64,000 bases of DNA. Origin: Agarivorans aestuarii (GTDB taxonomy: Bacteria; Pseudomonadota; Gammaproteobacteria; Enterobacterales; Celerinatantimonadaceae). The number at the start of each line of letters is the position of its first letter. Position 1 is the first letter of the stretch. The stretch covers positions 2,469,001 through 2,533,000 of the forward strand of contig NZ_AP023033.1 in NCBI RefSeq assembly GCF_019670125.1. Direction: 5' to 3'. The notes under the pieces are model-generated. The model worked only from the letters and a program-made list of their open reading frames with translations. It was not told the DNA's origin and did not search any database. Shown here piece after piece: positions 59,601-64,000 of this stretch. The position numbers and the translations under genes are program-made.

Positions 59601-62099
59601 TCAGTTCAAATTTCTTACCAACTGTGCAGAGTTTTGTTTTAACAAACGCAGAGTTGCCCCAGCGCCCATCAAGGCAACCAGTAAAGTACCAAGCAATGGC
59701 CCAAGCAGCCATAAACCGATATTGATAGACGCGCTAATATCGAAAACAAAGACCTGCAGCAAAACTAAAATGGTTTGCGCTGCACTGGCCGCGATAAAGC
59801 CGGCTAAAAAGCCCAATATTACAAACTCGTAAATAACTGCATTGCGCAGTAGCTTTGCGCTAGCGCCTAAAGTTCTCAGTATCACCGTTTGCCGTCTACG
59901 TTCTTCCAAAGAGCTTTGTACTTGTGCATACAACACTAGACTGCTGGCCAACAACACCACGATTAATACTAACCTCAACGCCAAAGCTACTTGATCAACC
60001 ACCTGCGACAGTTGCTCAATCAAGGCTTTCACGTTAATCAGCACCAAGGTAGGAAAGCTGGCCATTGTTTGCGCCATCCAAGCAGCTTTATCCTCAGGCA
60101 AATTAAAGGAAGTTAAATAGCCGGTTGGGAAATCTTGCAAAATATCTGGGCTGAGTAATACGTAAAAGTTAGGCTGCATAGTATTCCAATCAATACTACG
60201 TAAACTTGTTACCGTAACTTCAAATCGACTGGCGCCAATCATAAATTCAAGGGTGTCGTTAAGCTTAATGTCTAATCTTTCGGCAAACTCTTCGTCTACC
60301 GATGCCTCACCCTTACTATTAGCAGTAAGCCACTCTCCGGCCACCAACTCATTTCGATAAGGTAGCTCTAATACACTGCTTAAATTTAGCTCGCGACCCG
60401 CACCTCTGCGCCGAGAAGATGTTTTCTCCGAATACTCCCCTTCTCGCTCTTGGCTAACGGCTTCTTGGTTAATCGCCACCAAGCGACCACGTAACATAGG
60501 AAACATGGTGGTAAGCTCAAGCTGTTCATCAGTAAAACGTGCAGCTAACTCAGGCTTTTGCTGCTCAGAAATATTGTACATAAAGTGGTTAGGCGCGCCT
60601 TCTGGCAGTTGTTGTTGCCATTCGCTAATTAAATCCTGCTGAATAACCCATACAACTAAGGCCAGCTTAATTGCTACGGTAAAACCAATCAGCTGAACCC
60701 GATTCTGTTTAGCACGCTTGTACAGAGATGAAATGGCGATTTTTAAACTAAGGCTTTTAAGTTTCTCGGCTTGTTTTTTACTGCCCCACAGCAGCAGTTG
60801 GCTTACTACTAGCAAAACAGCTACAGCCGCTAAACCCACACCTAGCAAAATAACGCTTAGTGTTAGTGAGCCGCTATATAGAAGCAACAAAGCAAATACG
60901 CTAACTAACATCCATAATGCTATCCACACTGGGTTAACCACCGCATCATCGCTGTTACGACGAATAACACGCATCGGCGCGATATTAAATAGTTGAGCTA
61001 AAGTAGGTAGCGTAAAGGCGATTCCGCAAATCAGGCCGCTGCCTGCGGCCATCAAATAAGGCGCTGCCCCAGCACTTGGCAGGTCAATATTAAGTAGTTG
61101 TTCCACGTAGTGACTAACCGGCCATTGCACAAACATGGCAACCAAAATACCAATAACAATAGACACCAGCACAACTGTAAACAAATGCCCCAAATAAATG
61201 GTGCGGATCTGCGGTTTACTGGCGCCAAGCACCTTGAACATTGCCACAGTGTCGTAGTGACGCTGGCAATAAAGTCTACTGGCAACAGCGATTGCCGCAC
61301 TAGCCAGCAATATGCCAATCAATCCTGCTAGCAACAAAAACTGTTGCGCCCGCTCTAAAGCGCCCGCTAAGGGAGAATTACCACTGCGCACGGTGACCAA
61401 GCGCTGGTTATCTGCAAGTTTTGGCTTCACCCAGCGTTCCAGTGCGTCTAACTGATTTTTCTCTCCAGCAAACATGTAGCGATAGCCTAAACGACTGCCC
61501 GGCTGCACCACTTCTGTTGTTTCTACATCATCAATATGAATAATCACCCGAGGAGCTGTCATAAACACACTAAAGGGGGCATCAGGCTCGGTCACAATGC
61601 GTCCGGTAACCTTGAACTCTGCTTCACCGATTTCAATTAAATCGCCAATATCAATATCTAGCTGATAGAACAAACGCTCTGCTATCCAAGCCTCTCCTTG
61701 CGGAATGCCTTTAGCGGATTCTGCGGTTATCCCTGTTTTATCAGGGCTTATTCTAAGAGCGCCTTTAAGCGGATAGTCTTGCGACACCGATTTAACACTA
61801 GCCAGTACCAGGTTTTCGTTGCCATACACCATTGAAGGAAATAACAACTGCTCGGCATAGGCAAGTTGTAAGGACTCAGCTTGAGCCGCTAAAGGCAAAT
61901 CAACCGGATGGGCACTGCGCACTACACGGTCAGCGGCAATAAAATCGCCACTTTTATTAAAAATGGCCTGCTCCATGCGATCGGTAATGCTGGTAAATAA
62001 CCACACCGAACTTACCGCCAACACAATAGCAGCGGAAATAATGGTTAACTCACCACGCTTTAGCTCAGCCTTGAATAAACGCCAAATTAAACTCTTCAT
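59601..62099 (-). CDS. ybbP: YbbP-like ABC transporter permease (FtsX family)
   Basis: An 832-residue permease with an N-terminal helix (SAAIVLAVSSVWLFT), a MacB-like periplasmic domain, and FtsX domains near 260-400 and 705-815, ten helices in all. Length and order agree with E. coli YbbP, part of the YbbAP exporter of unclear substrate. It begins 10 nt after the ATPase gene ybbA. No 3' partner is seen beyond it. Confidence 0.9.
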   Translation of the reverse strand: MKSLIWRLFKAELKRGELTIISAAIVLAVSSVWLFTSITDRMEQAIFNKSGDFIAADRVVRSAHPVDLPLAAQAESLQLAYAEQLLFPSMVYGNENLVLASVKSVSQDYPLKGALRISPDKTGITAESAKGIPQGEAWIAERLFYQLDIDIGDLIEIGEAEFKVTGRIVTEPDAPFSVFMTAPRVIIHIDDVETTEVVQPGSRLGYRYMFAGEKNQLDALERWVKPKLADNQRLVTVRSGNSPLAGALERAQQFLLLAGLIGILLASAAIAVASRLYCQRHYDTVAMFKVLGASKPQIRTIYLGHLFTVVLVSIVIGILVAMFVQWPVSHYVEQLLNIDLPSAGAAPYLMAAGSGLICGIAFTLPTLAQLFNIAPMRVIRRNSDDAVVNPVWIALWMLVSVFALLLLYSGSLTLSVILLGVGLAAVAVLLVVSQLLLWGSKKQAEKLKSLSLKIAISSLYKRAKQNRVQLIGFTVAIKLALVVWVIQQDLISEWQQQLPEGAPNHFMYNISEQQKPELAARFTDEQLELTTMFPMLRGRLVAINQEAVSQEREGEYSEKTSSRRRGAGRELNLSSVLELPYRNELVAGEWLTANSKGEASVDEEFAERLDIKLNDTLEFMIGASRFEVTVTSLRSIDWNTMQPNFYVLLSPDILQDFPTGYLTSFNLPEDKAAWMAQTMASFPTLVLINVKALIEQLSQVVDQVALALRLVLIVVLLASSLVLYAQVQSSLEERRRQTVILRTLGASAKLLRNAVIYEFVILGFLAGFIAASAAQTILVLLQVFVFDISASINIGLWLLGPLLGTLLVALMGAGATLRLLKQNSAQLVRNLN

Positions 62100-62109
62100 C
62101 CTTGGCTCC

Positions 62110-62808
62110 TTAAGACTGAATGATGCGACCAGCTTGCAATGTAATTTGCCTTAAACAGCGCGCGGCCAATTTTTGTTCATGAGTCACCAATACCAAGGTT
62201 GTGCCCGATTGTTGGTTAAGTTCAAATAATAAATCTTCAATAATTTGGCCGTTGTTGTTGTCGAGGTTTGCCGATGGTTCATCAGCAAACAGCACCTTAG
62301 GCTGACAGATAAATGCTCGGGCTATAGCTACACGCTGTTGCTCGCCGCCTGAGAGTTGATTTGGATAGTGGTTGTGTCGCTCGGCTAAACCAACTTTAGC
62401 TAGCCATTCTTCAGCCAGTTCCTTAGCGTTGGGCAAACCTTTGAGTTCGGCGGGTAACATGACATTTTCTAAAGCACTTAAGGCGGGTACAAGTAAAAAC
62501 TGTTGAAAAATAAAACCTACATTATCTCGTCGTAAACTCGCACGCTGTTCTTCGTCTAGCTCTGCGAGGTTCTTCGAGCAAAGCTCCACGCTGCCCTCAC
62601 TGGCGCTATCTAAGCCCGCGAGAATACTTAACAAAGTGGTTTTGCCTGAACCAGAAGCTCCCACTATCGCCAAGGATTCACCCTCTTGCACACTTAGGTG
62701 AATATCATTCAGCAAATCCAAATGTCCACCGGGAGTGACAACATGATGATTGAGTCCGAGGGCGTTTATGATTATGTTAGTCGCTGAATCTGAAATGGCT
62801 GTTGGCAT
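62110..62808 (-). CDS. ybbA: YbbA-like ABC transporter ATPase
   Basis: A 232-residue ATPase of the LolD/MacB kind. Walker A GASGSGKTT, Q-loop FIFQQF, signature LSGGEQQRVAIARA, Walker B VLFADEP and the switch His in VLVTHE are all present. ATG at 62808 fits the family start; TTG at 62823 would leave only 2 nt between it and tesA. In either case the tesA and ybbA promoters must overlap the other's reading frame. The ybbA/tesA divergent order is the same as in E. coli. Confidence 0.92.
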   Translation of the reverse strand: MPTAISDSATNIIINALGLNHHVVTPGGHLDLLNDIHLSVQEGESLAIVGASGSGKTTLLSILAGLDSASEGSVELCSKNLAELDEEQRASLRRDNVGFIFQQFLLVPALSALENVMLPAELKGLPNAKELAEEWLAKVGLAERHNHYPNQLSGGEQQRVAIARAFICQPKVLFADEPSANLDNNNGQIIEDLLFELNQQSGTTLVLVTHEQKLAARCLRQITLQAGRIIQS

Positions 62809-62825
62809 AAAGTAGGTGCTCAAAA

Positions 62826-63470
62826 ATGATGGTTAGACACAAAAATAAAGTTTTAACGCTATTTACACTATCTGTTTTACTCTTTTTTACATTGAGTTCA
62901 AAGGCTTTTGCTAATACCAAATCTATTCTCATTCTTGGAGATAGCCTAAGTGCCGGCTATGGCATGCCAATCGAACAAGCTTGGGTTTCTTTAACCCAGC
63001 AATACTACAACGAAACCGAACAGGCTATCGATCTCATTAATGCCAGTATAAGTGGTGAAACAACAGCCGGAGGTTTAAGGCGATTACCTTTGTTGATTCA
63101 AGAACATAAGATTGACTGGCTATTGATTGAGCTAGGCGGTAACGACGGCTTACAAGGCCACCCTACTTCCAATATCGAGAATAATCTAAATGCGATTATT
63201 GCCTTGGCTAAACAAAGCGACATTAAAATCGCCTTAATGCAAATTCGCATTCCACCGAATTACGGAAAACGCTACCGCCAAGCTTTTGAAGGTTTATACC
63301 CCAAAATTGCTGAACAACAACAAGTTAGCTATTTACCCTTCTTTATAGAAGACATAGCGACCAATTCATCATTAATGCAAAACGATGGAATACATCCAAA
63401 CCAACAGGCACAGCCGCTTATTAGTCAGAAAATGAGAGAACAACTAAAAGAATTGATTAAGGCAGGCTAA
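62826..63470 (+). CDS. tesA: TesA, periplasmic acyl-CoA thioesterase I / lysophospholipase
   Basis: A 214-residue SGNH hydrolase with a signal peptide (hydrophobic residues 9-27, cleavage after AFA near residue 29). Catalytic blocks: ILGDSLSAGYG (Ser), ISGETTAGG, ELGGNDGLQG (Asn), and DGIHPN (Asp and His). It matches TesA/ApeA in length and layout. It is divergent from ybbA and its stop overlaps the zapC stop by 3 nt. Confidence 0.93.
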   Translation: MMVRHKNKVLTLFTLSVLLFFTLSSKAFANTKSILILGDSLSAGYGMPIEQAWVSLTQQYYNETEQAIDLINASISGETTAGGLRRLPLLIQEHKIDWLLIELGGNDGLQGHPTSNIENNLNAIIALAKQSDIKIALMQIRIPPNYGKRYRQAFEGLYPKIAEQQQVSYLPFFIEDIATNSSLMQNDGIHPNQQAQPLISQKMREQLKELIKAG

Positions 63471-64000
63471 CCGGTTTGAGCAAAGCCATTAGAGTTGTGT
63501 AGCAGCTGTGATAGCGGAATTACCCTATCTTGCATCACTTTAATGGCTTCAAATTGACTAAGAGACTTGCGCTCATCTAGCTTCAGGCCACCTTCAATCG
63601 CCATCAAGGTATAGGTCTGTTCGCTCATCTCAACAATGACACAACGCGCTTGACCACTTTCGGTTTGCAACACCGCCAGTTCGCCAATTTGTAACGGCGC
63701 TTGCTGTATACTAACTCTGGTATTAAAAAACCAACTTTGCGGCATTAAAGGCTTTAAAAACTGGGCAGAGGCAACAGCGTTTAAACAAATCTGCACCTTA
63801 ATAGGATCGGACCAATTAAAGGGCTCTAGCTGCTCGAGGAATTGATAATAGAGCTGAGTGTGCTCGGTAGTGAACGGGCCGTCTTCTTGAGCATGTTGAA
63901 CACAACGCTTTTTACATAACTTAGACACAAACAACATATTCTCGCCTAACTCCAGAGTCATTACTTCCTTGTTAGTATCAAATACCCAGTGCCATTGTTT
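63467..64000 (-). CDS. zapC: Cell division protein ZapC (start outside window)
   Basis: FtsZ-ring-associated protein that stabilises FtsZ bundles. The frame stays open to the right edge, so the N-terminus is cut off; the visible start of translation includes WHWVFDTNKEVMTLELGENM, which matches the ZapC N-terminal region. Later motifs NAVASAQFLKPLMPQSWFF and KVMQDRVIPL also match. A methionine at 63961 lies inside the protein and is not the start. About 177 residues are visible. Confidence 0.88.
   Translation of the reverse strand, partial: KQWHWVFDTNKEVMTLELGENMLFVSKLCKKRCVQHAQEDGPFTTEHTQLYYQFLEQLEPFNWSDPIKVQICLNAVASAQFLKPLMPQSWFFNTRVSIQQAPLQIGELAVLQTESGQARCVIVEMSEQTYTLMAIEGGLKLDERKSLSQFEAIKVMQDRVIPLSQLLHNSNGFAQTG

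Noticed and set aside
59551-59832. Open frame of 93 codons on the plus strand opposite ybbP
   Set aside because: It lies antisense to the strongly supported ybbP gene, has low-complexity lysine-rich composition and no ribosome binding site.
63467-63961. zapC starting at the methionine at 63961
   Set aside because: The frame stays open upstream to the window edge with residues typical of the ZapC N-terminus, so that methionine is internal.

Overview
The window reads as a chromosomal segment of a marine gammaproteobacterium of the Alteromonadales/Vibrionales kind, most like Agarivorans or a relative. This rests on the gene families seen (periplasmic nitrate reductase with NarQ/NarP, HexR, long FadE, CysB, ZapC, TesA/YbbA/YbbP, PdxY, SlyD) and on recognition, not on a database search. 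No insertion sequences, prophage genes or CRISPR arrays were seen. The density is that of an ordinary chromosome, with one tRNA-Ser and many bidirectional terminators between convergent genes.

Region 1 (1-6240) is an anaerobic nitrate-respiration block: napF-napD-napA (napA runs off the left end) behind a perfect FNR box and a 7-2-7 NarL/NarP box, then moaA (molybdenum cofactor synthesis, needed by NapA), then narQ-narP and a small membrane protein on the other strand. Region 2 (6242-15351) holds ygiQ, a phospholipase-D/cardiolipin-synthase-like lipoprotein, slyD, an OFA-family MFS carrier, a LysE-type exporter, a BamA/TamA-like barrel and an SRPBCC protein.

Region 3 (15353-29675) is the most interesting part. 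Five promoters, each with the same layout (a -10 hexamer, then a TTAATC-type box exactly 26 nt away, then a GGAT-N3-ATCC palindrome exactly 15 nt further), drive an unknown outer-membrane-type protein, a three-gene AaeX/HlyD/FUSC efflux system, a beta-lactamase-fold protein that has lost its catalytic residues, aspartate 4-decarboxylase (AspD, probably followed by PdxY and a patatin-like lipoprotein), and the aspartate:alanine exchanger AspT. A LysR regulator sits divergently at the middle site, and its own start region overlaps that operator. I propose that these form one LysR-controlled regulon built around proton-consuming aspartate decarboxylation, with membrane remodelling and efflux attached. 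A 29-codon small gene with a strong ribosome binding site overlaps the aspT start codon.

Region 4 (29803-36277): tRNA-Ser(GGA), glk and hexR with a HexR-like box, then fadE with a TetR regulator and a lipoprotein. Region 5 (36776-39154) is a bufferin-type RiPP operon: a Cys-containing DUF2282 precursor, the MNIO enzyme (DUF692), its DUF2063 partner and a DoxX protein. Region 6 (39237-47857): class I fumarase, pabB-nudL, sdaA, and an operon of a RoxA-like di-haem cytochrome with a catalase-related protein.

Region 7 (47909-55571) contains a tightly coupled four-gene operon: a lipoprotein, a cyclic-nucleotide-binding-domain/DASS-type permease fusion, a periplasmic binding protein, and a 946-residue fusion of a periplasmic binding protein, a segment resembling the ligand domain of pentameric ligand-gated channels, and an MscS channel. 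It looks like a chemically gated mechanosensitive-type channel system and is the second main find. Region 8 (55915-64000): a GFA-family protein, a diguanylate cyclase broken by a one-base deletion inside its GGEEF motif, cysB, ybbP-ybbA, tesA and zapC (cut by the right end).
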